Source: PALSA-607 sp963737705
Lineage (GTDB): Bacteria > Actinomycetota > Actinomycetes > Acidothermales > Acidothermaceae
Length of the DNA: 64,000 bases
Direction: 5' to 3'
Assembly (NCBI GenBank): GCA_963737705.1
Contig: CAVTTP010000004.1
Location: forward strand, 620,001 to 684,000
How positions within the stretch are numbered: the first letter of the stretch is position 1; each line of letters begins with the position of its first letter. Of the stretch, positions 27,707-35,289 are shown one piece after another. The translations under genes and the position numbers were made by a program. Below the pieces are notes generated by a model. That model was not told the origin of the DNA and searched no databases. It saw nothing but the letters and a program-made list of their open reading frames with translations.

Positions 27707-29065
27707 GTGCCGCGGGTGCCGGCTGACCCGGTACGTGTGGTCGCACTCGACGCGCTTCGCACTGTGCGCGAGCAGGACGCCTACGCCAATCTGGTACTGC
27801 CGGGGCTGCTTGCCAGCCGCCACCTCGAGGCGCGCGACGCCGCGTTCGCAACAGAGTTGGTCTACGGCACGTTGCGGGCGCTGGGCACGTACGACGCGAT
27901 CCTCGGTGACCTGGTCGACCGCCCTCTCGATGCCCTGGATCCGTTGGTGCTCGATGTCTTGCGCCTCGGAACGCACCAGCTTCTGGCGACCCGGATCGGC
28001 GACCACGCCGCTGTCGATGAGTCGGTGAAGCTGGTGCGTGACAAGGTCGGGCACGGTCCGACCGGCCTGGTCAATGCGGTGCTGCGCAAGGTGGCCGCGC
28101 GCGACTTGGCCGGTTGGTGCACAGAAATCTCGCCGCGCTTCGACATCGACCCGATCGGCAACCTCTCGCTCACGCACAGCCATCCGCGCTGGATCGTCGA
28201 AGGATTCCGCGACGCGCTCGGCGGTGACCTCGATGAAACGACGGCGCTGCTCGTGGCGGACAACGTGCGGCCGGCCGTCACTCTCGTCGCCCGGCCAGGT
28301 CGCTGCGATGTCGACGAGCTGCTAGGCCTCGGCGCGCGACCGGGTCGGTGGGCACCGACCGCGGCGATCCTCGACGGTGGGGCACCGACCGCCCTTGCGG
28401 CGGTTCGCGAGGGGCGCGCCGGCGTCCAGGACGAAGGCAGCCAGTTGGTGGCACTCGCGCTTGCAGGGGCGCCTATCGAGGGCACCGATCTGCGATGGCT
28501 GGACATGTGCGCAGGCCCTGGGGGCAAAGCGGCGTTGCTCGCCGGCCTCGCAGCTGAGCGCGGTGCGCGGTTGCTCGCCGTCGAACGACAACCCCACCGC
28601 GCGCGCCTGGTCAGCCACGCGGTCGCCGCAACCGCCGACGTCGCTGTCGCCGACGGGCTCGCGCCCCCCTGGGCGCCTGCGTCGTTTGATCGGGTTCTCG
28701 TCGACGTCCCGTGCTCTGGGCTTGGCGCTCTGCGTCGGCGGCCCGAGGCCAGATGGCGGCGCACGCTCGCAGATGTCGAGGCCCTGCGGCCACAGCAGAT
28801 TGCCCTGTTGCGGTCGGCTCTAGATGCCGTCCGGCCCGGCGGCCTGGTTGCGTACGTCACTTGCTCCCCGCATCTGCGTGAGACCCGGTCGGTCGTCGAC
28901 GAGGCCCTCGACGCCAGCTCCGGCGAAGGAGCTGAGCGCATCGACGTCCGGCCCTACTTGCCCCGCGTCCAACTGCTTGGCGAAGGTCCCGACGTGCAGC
29001 TGTGGCCGCACCGGCACGGCACCGACGCGATGTACATCTCGCTGTTGCGGCGCGGCTCTGCATAA
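27707..29065 (+). CDS. rsmB: 16S rRNA m5C967 methyltransferase
   Basis: N-terminal NusB-like RNA-binding domain (VALDALRTVREQDAYANLVLPGLL to about residue 130) followed by a SAM methyltransferase domain with WLDMCAGPGGKAALLAGL, the motif IV cysteine in VLVDVPCSGLGALRRRPEARW and the motif VI catalytic cysteine in YVTCSPHLRETR. 452 aa. The start is uncertain: GTG 27707 is the first start in this frame but has no ribosome-binding site, whereas ATG 27676, overlapping the fmt stop, opens a frame (MTATRPTPARGAAGAG) that looks like a normal RsmB N-terminus and stops at 27726. The last sense codon and TAA lie in the first of four 13-bp repeats. Confidence 0.9.
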   Translation: MPRVPADPVRVVALDALRTVREQDAYANLVLPGLLASRHLEARDAAFATELVYGTLRALGTYDAILGDLVDRPLDALDPLVLDVLRLGTHQLLATRIGDHAAVDESVKLVRDKVGHGPTGLVNAVLRKVAARDLAGWCTEISPRFDIDPIGNLSLTHSHPRWIVEGFRDALGGDLDETTALLVADNVRPAVTLVARPGRCDVDELLGLGARPGRWAPTAAILDGGAPTALAAVREGRAGVQDEGSQLVALALAGAPIEGTDLRWLDMCAGPGGKAALLAGLAAERGARLLAVERQPHRARLVSHAVAATADVAVADGLAPPWAPASFDRVLVDVPCSGLGALRRRPEARWRRTLADVEALRPQQIALLRSALDAVRPGGLVAYVTCSPHLRETRSVVDEALDASSGEGAERIDVRPYLPRVQLLGEGPDVQLWPHRHGTDAMYISLLRRGSA

Positions 29066-29112
29066 GGGGTTTGGCATAAGGGGTTGGCATAAGGGGTTGG
29101 CATAAGGGGTTG
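29060..29112 (+). repeat. 13-bp tandem repeat, four copies, at the rsmB stop
   Basis: GCATAAGGGGTTG at 29074, 29087 and 29100, plus a first copy at 29060 with one extra T. The first copy supplies the rsmB stop codon TAA. Because 13 is not a multiple of three, the TAA triplets fall in all three frames (29063, 29077, 29090, 29103). Confidence 0.95.
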
Positions 29113-29129
29113 GCGTACGACGCTCGCCC

Positions 29130-29135
29130 TAGACT
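29130..29135 (+). promoter_or_regulatory. -10 element (TAGACT) for a leaderless rpe mRNA
   Basis: TAGACT ends 7 nt before ATG 29143, and no ribosome-binding site precedes that ATG, so a leaderless transcript is likely. TTGGCG at 29110-29115 is a weak -35 candidate with a short 14-nt spacer. Confidence 0.45.
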
Positions 29136-29142
29136 CGCAGCC

Positions 29143-29829
29143 ATGGCTGTGCAGATTGCGCCGAGCATCTTGTCTGCGGATTTCGCGCGGCTGGCCGACG
29201 AAGCAGCGACGGTGGCCGGCGTCGCCGACTGGTTGCACGTCGACGTCATGGACAACCACTTCGTGCCGAACCTGACGCTGGGTGCGCCCGTTGTCGCTGC
29301 GTTGCACAAGGCGACCACCTTGCCGCTGGACTGCCACCTGATGATCGATAACCCTGACCGCTGGGCAGCGACGTACGCCGAGGTCGGCGCGGGCAACGTC
29401 ACCTTCCACGCTGAGGCCGCCGCCGATGTGGTGCAGACGGCCCGCTCGATCAGGGCCGCTGGCGCGCGCGCTGGTCTGGCCGTGAAGCCGGGCACCGACG
29501 TCGAGAGCTACCTCGAGATTCTGCGCGAGTTCGACATGCTGCTGGTGATGACGGTCGAGCCCGGATTTGGCGGGCAGGAGTTCCTCGCCGCGATGATGCC
29601 GAAGGTGGCTCGCGCCCGAAAATACTTGCGAGACACCGGCCTGCCGCTGTGGATTCAGGTCGACGGCGGCGTCACGGCGGCCACGATCGAGGAGTGCGCG
29701 CGGGCAGGAGCCGACGTTTTCGTAGCAGGATCCGCGGTCTACGGAGCCGACGACCCAGCCGCCGCGGTATCCGCTCTCCGCCAGAGAGCCAGTGTCTTTG
29801 CTGCAGAAGCCGAGACATCGGGCCGATGA
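29143..29829 (+). CDS. rpe: Ribulose-phosphate 3-epimerase
   Basis: Interconverts ribulose-5-P and xylulose-5-P in the pentose phosphate pathway; zinc TIM-barrel. QIAPSILSADFARLADE, WLHVDVMDNHFVPNLTLGAPVV, LDCHLMIDNPDRW, VMTVEPGFGGQEF and the phosphate loop VDGGVTAATIEECARAGADVFVAGSAVYG are all family motifs. 228 aa from ATG 29143, where homologues begin; an in-frame GTG at 29110 would fall inside the 13-bp repeat. It supplies ribulose-5-P, a substrate of RibBA encoded 4 kb downstream. Confidence 0.96.
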   Translation: MAVQIAPSILSADFARLADEAATVAGVADWLHVDVMDNHFVPNLTLGAPVVAALHKATTLPLDCHLMIDNPDRWAATYAEVGAGNVTFHAEAAADVVQTARSIRAAGARAGLAVKPGTDVESYLEILREFDMLLVMTVEPGFGGQEFLAAMMPKVARARKYLRDTGLPLWIQVDGGVTAATIEECARAGADVFVAGSAVYGADDPAAAVSALRQRASVFAAEAETSGR

Positions 29830-29889
29830 CGCTGAGGAGACAGCCGCCGCAGTGAAGGCGACTGCCGGTTGAGGGCGAGAGGCAGGGGT

Positions 29890-30834
29890 GTGGACGCGTC
29901 AGGTCCTGAACGGGGCACGATCCTGATCGTCGACGACGACGCGGACATCGTCCGCTTCGTGGAGATGAACCTGCGCCTTGAAGGCTACCGAGTGCTCATC
30001 GCGCGCGACGGGCTCGAGGCACTCGACATGGTCGCCGCCGAGGTGCCCGACCTGGTGCTCCTCGACGTCATGCTCCCAGGCGTCGACGGTGTCGAGGTCA
30101 CCCGCCGCCTGCGCGCCGACAGCCGCACGTCGACGTTGCCGGTCATCATGCTGACCGCCAAAACGATGACCGCCGACCGCGTGCTCGGACTCACGACCGG
30201 CGCCGACGACTACATCATCAAGCCGTTCGACACCCTCGAGCTTGTTGCCAGGGTGAAGTCGACGTTGCGGCGCAACGCAGAGGCGCGCGCCGTCTCACCC
30301 CTGACGAGCCTGCCGGGAAACGTCAGGATCGAGGACGAGATCGCCAGTCGAGTAAGCAGCGGCAGCCCGTTTGCCGTCGCCTACCTCGACCTCGACAACT
30401 TCAAGGCATTCAACGACGCACACGGATTTCTACGCGGCGACCAAGTGATCCTGCTGCTCGCGACCGCGCTGCGGCGGGCGGTTGTCGGCGCCCAGCCGCC
30501 CGCGTTCATCGGGCATGTCGGGGGAGACGACTTCGTGCTGGTGTGCCGTCCCGAGCAGGTCGAAGACCTGAGCTTTGCTGCGGTGGAGTACTTCGATGAG
30601 AAGTCGCCGTCCTTGCACGACCCTGCGGACGTGGCGCGTGGGTACCTCGAGGTCGTCGACCGCAAGGGCATCATGCGCGACTACCCGCTGGTTTCGGTCT
30701 CCGTCGGAATCGCGACCAGCGAGCGCCGCCGATTCGATGACTACCGCGAGGTCGTCATCGTCGCGACCGAAATGAAGGGCGTCGCGAAAGGCGAGATCGG
30801 CTCGGCGATCGCCGTCGACCGTCGCGCCGTCTGA
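29890..30834 (+). CDS. Response regulator with a GGDEF-like output domain (GGDDF variant)
   Basis: 314 aa. Receiver domain (residues 10-125) with acidic pocket Asp15/Asp16, phosphoacceptor Asp59 (LVLLDVMLPG), Thr89 and Lys111 (IKPFD). The output domain (about 136-310) is of the diguanylate cyclase fold: SPLTSLPGN, AYLDLDNFKAFNDAHGFLRGD and HVGGDDFVLV (GGDDF at 211-215). The catalytic Glu of GG(D/E)EF is Asp here, and no RxxD inhibitory site lies upstream, so activity is doubtful; it may be a weak cyclase or a GTP/c-di-GMP-sensing module. GTG 29890 has GAGAGG 7 nt upstream; a TTG at 29869 is possible. No kinase is adjacent; an orphan kinase lies at 40019. Confidence 0.85.
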   Translation: MDASGPERGTILIVDDDADIVRFVEMNLRLEGYRVLIARDGLEALDMVAAEVPDLVLLDVMLPGVDGVEVTRRLRADSRTSTLPVIMLTAKTMTADRVLGLTTGADDYIIKPFDTLELVARVKSTLRRNAEARAVSPLTSLPGNVRIEDEIASRVSSGSPFAVAYLDLDNFKAFNDAHGFLRGDQVILLLATALRRAVVGAQPPAFIGHVGGDDFVLVCRPEQVEDLSFAAVEYFDEKSPSLHDPADVARGYLEVVDRKGIMRDYPLVSVSVGIATSERRRFDDYREVVIVATEMKGVAKGEIGSAIAVDRRAV

Positions 30835-30887
30835 CCACATCAGCCACGCAGCCGCGCGGCGTGCCAGACTGGTGCCGTAGAAGCAAC

Positions 30888-31032
30888 GTGCGCTCCGGGG
30901 TCGGTGTAATTCCGAACCGGCGGTGATAGTCCGCGACCCGCCCGAGAACCTGGTGATCTGCAGGTAATCGTGCGGTTGACCCGGTGGAACTCCGGGACCG
31001 ACGGTGAAAGTCCGGATGGGAGGCGGCGCGCG
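30888..31032 (+). ncRNA. FMN riboswitch (RFN element)
   Basis: The conserved core is visible along its length: GGGGTCGGTGTAATTCCGA, ACCGGCGGTGATAGTCCGC, a variable arm, then GGTTGACCCGGTGGAACTCC, GGGACCGACGGTGAAAGTCC and GGATGGGAGGCGGC, with GCGC segments able to close the outer stem. It lies 84 nt upstream of ribD. No clear T-rich terminator follows, so control is probably by hiding the ribosome-binding site, as is usual in actinobacteria. FMN binding would lower expression of the whole rib operon. Confidence 0.95.
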
Positions 31033-31115
31033 GGCGGTTCGCGGCTTGCGTGTCGCGGCCTCGTTCGCCGACGTCTTCACTCGCCCAGGGGTGCCCAACG
31101 GGTGAGGAGACGCAG

Positions 31116-32153
31116 GTGAGCGCAGTGGCAGCCGTCGCAGATGTCGGGTCGGTGGCAGCCATGCGCCGCGCGATCACGCTTGCCGAACGCGGCCTGGGAT
31201 CGACCAGCCCGAACCCCATCGTCGGGTGCGTCATCGTCGGGCCAGACGGCTCGGTCGTCGGCGAGGGTTACCACGCCCGTGCGGGGGAGTCTCACGCCGA
31301 AGTCATGGCATTGCGGGACGCCGGGCGGCGGGCGTTTGGCGCGACCGCTTTCGTGACGTTGGAGCCGTGCAGGCATACCGGCCGTACGCCCCCATGTACT
31401 CAGGCCCTCATTGATGCCGGTGTGGCGCGGGTGGTGTTCGCCGTGGCCGACCCCGACCCGGTAGCCGGGCACGGCGCCGACGACCTGCGCGCTGCCGGCG
31501 TCGTGGTCGAGGAAGGGTTGCTGGGCGACGAAGCTGCCCGATCGAATGCGGCCTGGCTCCACCACGCCCGTACAGGCCGACCGTTCGTGACATGGAAGTA
31601 CGCCGCCACTCTCGACGGCCGTGTCGCCGCGGCCGACGGCACCAGCCGCTGGATCACCGGTGAGGCGGCGCGCCACGATGTCCACCTGCTGCGGGCCCGA
31701 AGCGACGCGATCGTGGTCGGAACTGGAACTGTGCTGGCCGACGATCCGCGTCTCGACGTCCGGTTGCCGGACGCTCCGAAGGCGACCCGACCACTCCGGG
31801 TCGTTGTCGGGCGTCGAGAGCTGCCGCCTGCGTCGAGAGTGCTCGACGACTCGGCTCCCACGCTGCAGTTGACCGACCACGACCCCAAGTCGGTGCTGGC
31901 CCACCTCGGCGAGCGAAACGTCGTCAGCGTGCTGCTCGAGGGCGGCCCGACGCTGGCCGGCGCGTTCGTCGCCGCCGGCGTGGTCGACCGGGTCGTCGCG
32001 TATCTGGCGCCGGCGTTGCTGGGCGCCGGGCCTGCCGCGCTGGGCTACGCGGGAATCGAAACGGTCCGCTCCGCCTTGAGATTGCAGGTCGATGCAGTCG
32101 ATCTGATCGGTGACGACATCCGGATCATCGCTACGCCAAGAGGATGGGAGTAG
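31116..32153 (+). CDS. ribD: Bifunctional riboflavin deaminase/reductase
   Basis: Two steps after GTP cyclohydrolase II: deamination of the pyrimidine, then ribosyl side-chain reduction with NADPH. The N-terminal zinc deaminase domain has GESHAEVMAL and the PCRHTGRTPPC motif; the C-terminal reductase begins around TWKYAATLDGRVAAADGTSRWITGEAAR and includes VVSVLLEGGPTLAGAF. 345 aa. GTG 31116 follows GAGGAG by 6 nt and sits past the riboswitch; a longer in-frame start at 31050 would lie too close to the aptamer. Confidence 0.96.
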   Translation: MSAVAAVADVGSVAAMRRAITLAERGLGSTSPNPIVGCVIVGPDGSVVGEGYHARAGESHAEVMALRDAGRRAFGATAFVTLEPCRHTGRTPPCTQALIDAGVARVVFAVADPDPVAGHGADDLRAAGVVVEEGLLGDEAARSNAAWLHHARTGRPFVTWKYAATLDGRVAAADGTSRWITGEAARHDVHLLRARSDAIVVGTGTVLADDPRLDVRLPDAPKATRPLRVVVGRRELPPASRVLDDSAPTLQLTDHDPKSVLAHLGERNVVSVLLEGGPTLAGAFVAAGVVDRVVAYLAPALLGAGPAALGYAGIETVRSALRLQVDAVDLIGDDIRIIATPRGWE

Positions 32154-32155
32154 TC

Positions 32156-32776
32156 GTGTTCACCGGGATTGTCGAGGAACTCGGCGCGATTCTGGCGGTC
32201 GACGAGACCGCGGTCGGCAGCGAGCGTGCAGTCCGCGTAACCATCCAGGGCCCGCTCGTGAGTTCGGACGTGACCCCTGGCGACTCAATCGCAGTGTCCG
32301 GTGTGTGTTTGACCGTTGTTGACGCGTCCTCGGGGTGCTTCACGGCGGACGTGATGCGCGAGACACTCATCCGCTCGACTCTGCACGATGTTGGCGCGGG
32401 CACACCGGTGAATCTGGAGCGCGCGGTCACCCTGCAGACGAGGTTAGGCGGCCATCTCGTGCAGGGTCACGTCGACGGGACGGGCACGGTGCTCCGCCGG
32501 GAGCACACGCCCGAGTGGGACGTCGTGGAGATATCACTGCCAGCGGTGTTGGCGCGTTACGTCGTGGAGAAGGGCTCGATCGCCGTCGACGGTGTCTCGT
32601 TGACGATCGCCGCGATCGGTGCCGATTCATTTTCCGTCAGCCTGATTCCGACGACACTGCAGCGCACGACCCTGGGGGCGAAAGCCCTTGGCGCCGCGGT
32701 CAATCTCGAGGTCGACGTGATGGCGAAATACGCCGAGCGACTGCTGGGGTTCGCGACAGTCGAGGCCAACTCGTGA
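32156..32776 (+). CDS. ribE: Riboflavin synthase alpha chain
   Basis: Dismutates two lumazines to riboflavin. The protein is an internal duplication: FTGIVEELG plus VCLTVVDASSGCFTADVMRETL in the first barrel, and GHLVQGHVDGTG plus GVSLTIAAIGADSFSVSLIPTTLQRTTL in the second. 206 aa. GTG 32156 gives the conserved MFTGIVEELG start with GGGAG 5 nt upstream; ATG 32144 would overlap ribD by 10 nt. Overlaps ribM by GTGA. Confidence 0.96.
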   Translation: MFTGIVEELGAILAVDETAVGSERAVRVTIQGPLVSSDVTPGDSIAVSGVCLTVVDASSGCFTADVMRETLIRSTLHDVGAGTPVNLERAVTLQTRLGGHLVQGHVDGTGTVLRREHTPEWDVVEISLPAVLARYVVEKGSIAVDGVSLTIAAIGADSFSVSLIPTTLQRTTLGAKALGAAVNLEVDVMAKYAERLLGFATVEANS

Positions 32777-33477
32777 GCGCAATCAATTGGCTGTACACAG
32801 CGCAGTGGCATATCGGCAGCCAGGCGATCTACTACCGCGAGATCTTCGGCAACCTCTTTGGGCTCGCCTCCGCGATCGGTGGCATGCGCCGTCGAGTCTG
32901 GGCCTGGCCGATCGGCATCGTCGGCAACGTGATGCTCTTTACCGTCTTCCTCGGTAGCTGGACCTCGCACTCCCACCAAGCACCCCTCATCGGGCAGGCC
33001 GGTCGGCAGGTGTTCTTCGTCATCACCAGCATCTACGGGTGGTATCGCTGGGCACACGCACGGGTGGCGCCCGACGCCCCCGCTGTGACACCGCGGTGGG
33101 CAACTCCGCGAGAGCGGGTGATCCTGTTTTCGGCGGCTGCAGTGGCTCTCGTCGTGTGCGTCGTCGCGTTCCACCTGATCGGCGAGGGCTTCCCGGTGCC
33201 GTGGTGGTACTTCATTGCCGACTCGTGGATCTTCGTCGGCTCGATGGTCGCGACCTATGCGATGGCCCGCGGGTGGACCGACTTCTGGTTGTGCTGGATC
33301 GCGGTCGACGTCGTGGGCGTCCCTGAGTTGCTGCACTTCCACTACTACCCGTCAGCCGCGTTGTACGCGATTTACGCCGGCTTCGTGATCTGGGGGTTCT
33401 TCGTATGGCGACGACTGCAGCGAACCGCGCCGACCTCTCGCGGACTCTCACCGATACCCCAGGAGGCGACCGGATGA
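32773..33477 (+). CDS. ribM: PnuC-family riboflavin transporter RibM (PnuX)
   Basis: 234 aa with about seven hydrophobic segments. PnuC-family hallmarks include GNLFGLASAIGGMRRRVWAWPIGIVGNV, VFFVITSIYGWYRW and the late ALYAIYAGFVIWGFFVWRR. PnuC proper carries nicotinamide riboside, but in actinobacterial rib operons under FMN riboswitch control the PnuX/RibM branch carries riboflavin. Position between ribE and ribBA, with 4-nt overlaps on both sides, makes riboflavin the likely substrate. GTG 32773 was chosen for the overlap and because the upstream frame extension shadows ribE. Confidence 0.85.
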   Translation: MSAINWLYTAQWHIGSQAIYYREIFGNLFGLASAIGGMRRRVWAWPIGIVGNVMLFTVFLGSWTSHSHQAPLIGQAGRQVFFVITSIYGWYRWAHARVAPDAPAVTPRWATPRERVILFSAAAVALVVCVVAFHLIGEGFPVPWWYFIADSWIFVGSMVATYAMARGWTDFWLCWIAVDVVGVPELLHFHYYPSAALYAIYAGFVIWGFFVWRRLQRTAPTSRGLSPIPQEATG

Positions 33478-34724
33478 CGTTCGACACCATCGAGCGCGCG
33501 ATCTCAGAAATTGCGGCCGGCCGTGCCGTTGTCGTGGTCGACGACGAAGACAGGGAGAACGAAGGCGACCTGATCGCCGCAGCGTCCAAAGCGACACCCG
33601 AACTCGTAGCGTTCATGGTGCGACACACGAGCGGAGTGCTGTGTGTGCCGATGAAGAGCGTGACGCTCGATCGTCTCGGCCTGCCGCCTATGACAGCTCG
33701 TAACGAAGATGCGAAGCAGACGGCGTACACGGTTTCGGTCGACGCCCGGCGTGGCGTGACAACGGGGATTTCTGCTGCCGATCGGGCGCACACGATTCGG
33801 GTGCTCGCCGATTCGGCGACGGAGCCCTATGAGCTGACTCGCCCGGGGCACGTCTTTCCGTTGCGGGCGGTCGAGGGCGGGGTGTTGCGACGGGCTGGGC
33901 ACACAGAGGCGGCGGTCGATCTCGCGGTGCTCGCAGGTATGACACCGGCCGGCGTTATCAGTGAAGTCGTCAACGATGACGGTTCGATGGCTCGGCTACC
34001 GCAGCTGCTGGAGTTCGCCGCCGAGCACAAGCTCGCGATCGTGTCCATCGCCGACCTCGTCGCCTACCGGCGGCGCCACGAGACCACGGTCGAGCGCATC
34101 GCCGAGGCCCGGTTGCCTACTTTCCATGGCGAATGGCGAGCGGTCGGTTATCGCAGCCTGCTCGACGGCGCCGAGATGATCGCGCTCGTGATGGGCGAGG
34201 TCGGCGGATCCGACGACGGTGAGGATGTTCTGGTGCGCGCGCACTCCGAGTGCCTGACTGGCGACGTATTCGGCTCGTTGCGCTGCGATTGCGGTCCGCA
34301 GCTCGACGCCGCCATGTCGGCGATCGCCGCAGAAGGCAGAGGCGTTGTCTTATACATCCGCGGGCACGAAGGGCGTGGCATCGGACTCATGCGGAAGCTC
34401 CATGCGTACGAGCTCCAGGACAGCGGCGCCGACACGATAGACGCGAACCTTGAACTCGGCCTGCCCGCTGACGCACGCGACTACGGCACCGGTGCGCAGA
34501 TCCTGGTCGACCTCGGCGTGCGGTCGATGCGCCTGCTGTCGAATAACCCGGCGAAGCGGGTCGGTCTTGAGGGCTGGGGCTTGCGCGTGGTCGGCCGGGT
34601 GCCGCTGCCGACTCACGCCAACCCTGACAACATGCGCTACCTGCTGACGAAGCGAGACCGAATGGGACACGACTTGTTCCTGCCTGGGTATCCCGAGCTT
34701 TCTCCTGATGGAGGGCTGTCATGA
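33474..34724 (+). CDS. ribBA: Bifunctional DHBP synthase / GTP cyclohydrolase II
   Basis: RibB half (residues 1-200) makes the four-carbon unit from ribulose-5-P: VVVVDDEDRENEGDL with acidic metal ligands, the RHTSGVLCVPM segment, RPGHVFPLRA and HTEAAVDLA. RibA half makes the pyrimidine precursor from GTP: zinc cysteines in SECLTGDVFGSLRCDCGPQLD (C-x10-C-x-C) and RGHEGRGIGLMRKL. 416 aa. ATG 33474 overlaps the ribM stop and has a perfect AGGAGG 7 nt upstream; ATG 33405 inside ribM is rejected. The sequence before its stop carries GGAGGG (34710-34715), spaced for ATG 34721. Confidence 0.97.
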   Translation: MTFDTIERAISEIAAGRAVVVVDDEDRENEGDLIAAASKATPELVAFMVRHTSGVLCVPMKSVTLDRLGLPPMTARNEDAKQTAYTVSVDARRGVTTGISAADRAHTIRVLADSATEPYELTRPGHVFPLRAVEGGVLRRAGHTEAAVDLAVLAGMTPAGVISEVVNDDGSMARLPQLLEFAAEHKLAIVSIADLVAYRRRHETTVERIAEARLPTFHGEWRAVGYRSLLDGAEMIALVMGEVGGSDDGEDVLVRAHSECLTGDVFGSLRCDCGPQLDAAMSAIAAEGRGVVLYIRGHEGRGIGLMRKLHAYELQDSGADTIDANLELGLPADARDYGTGAQILVDLGVRSMRLLSNNPAKRVGLEGWGLRVVGRVPLPTHANPDNMRYLLTKRDRMGHDLFLPGYPELSPDGGLS

Positions 34725-34741
34725 CGGGCATGCTGTTATGA
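34721..34741 (+). other. Six-codon minicistron bridging ribBA and ribH (MTGMLL)
   Basis: ATG 34721 overlaps the ribBA stop TGA (34722-34724), encodes MTGMLL and stops at TGA 34739-34741, which overlaps ribH ATG 34738-34740. GGAGGG (34710-34715) is 5 nt from ATG 34721 and 22 nt from ATG 34738; nothing like a ribosome-binding site lies between the two starts. Both starts open ATGAC-GG (Met-Thr-Gly). Confidence 0.6.
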
Positions 34742-35256
34742 CTGGTACTGGGCGGCCCGACCTCGATGCCGTCGCAGCCACGGGCCTGACCTTGGGAGTC
34801 GTGGCGTCTCGCTGGAACGGCGAGGTGGTCGGCGCCCTGCTCGAACGGGCACTTGAGGCAGCGCGTGCATCCGGTGTGCCCAAACCCACCGTCGTCCGGG
34901 TTGCGGGTGCTTTGGAGTTGGCAGTGATTGCGCAGCAGCTTGCGGTCGACCACGACGCCGTGGTGTGTCTTGGTGCGGTCATCAAGGGCGGCACGCCGCA
35001 CTTCGATTACGTCTGCGACGCCGTGACGGCAGGCCTCACTCGTATTGCGCTGGACGCCGCGACCCCGATCGGCAACGGTGTGTTGACCTGTGACAACCTT
35101 GCGCAGGCTTTGGACCGCTGCGGGCTGCCCGACAGCGCAGAGGACAAGGGATGGGAGGCGACGGTGGCGGCGCTGGATTCCGCGCTCGTGTTGCGCGATC
35201 TGCGACATCGAAAGGCTTCCGTCGGTCCAGGATTTAGCGGGCCGGCGGCCACCTGA
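34738..35256 (+). CDS. ribH: 6,7-dimethyl-8-ribityllumazine synthase
   Basis: Joins the RibD product with the four-carbon unit to make lumazine, the RibE substrate. LGVVASRWNGEVVGALLERALEAAR, VRVAGALELAVIAQQLA, AVVCLGAVIKGGTPHFDYVCDAVTAGL (catalytic His) and TPIGNGVLTCDNLAQALDR are family motifs. 172 aa with a C-terminal tail (HRKASVGPGFSGPAAT). ATG 34738 is the best start, but the strong ribosome-binding site is spaced for the minicistron upstream, so initiation is probably coupled. An in-frame ATG at 34708 would overlap ribBA. Confidence 0.95.
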   Translation: MTGTGRPDLDAVAATGLTLGVVASRWNGEVVGALLERALEAARASGVPKPTVVRVAGALELAVIAQQLAVDHDAVVCLGAVIKGGTPHFDYVCDAVTAGLTRIALDAATPIGNGVLTCDNLAQALDRCGLPDSAEDKGWEATVAALDSALVLRDLRHRKASVGPGFSGPAAT

Positions 35257-35289
35257 GCCGCGCCGTCCCCGATCCGAGAGGCAACCACA

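Noticed and set aside
27862..28941. 359-codon reverse-strand open frame opposite rsmB
   Set aside because: Composition is typical of a shadow frame (Arg/Ser/Ala only), and rsmB has complete methyltransferase motifs.
29060..29112. Possible CRISPR array
   Set aside because: The repeats are head-to-tail 13-mers with no spacers and there are no cas genes nearby.
30519..30537. GGDD motif as a Cas10/Palm-domain polymerase
   Set aside because: It follows a canonical receiver domain and DLDNFKAFND-type diguanylate cyclase sequence; no CRISPR context.
33405..33473. Longer start for ribBA at ATG 33405
   Set aside because: It overlaps ribM by 73 nt, adds non-conserved residues, and the AGGAGG is spaced for ATG 33474.
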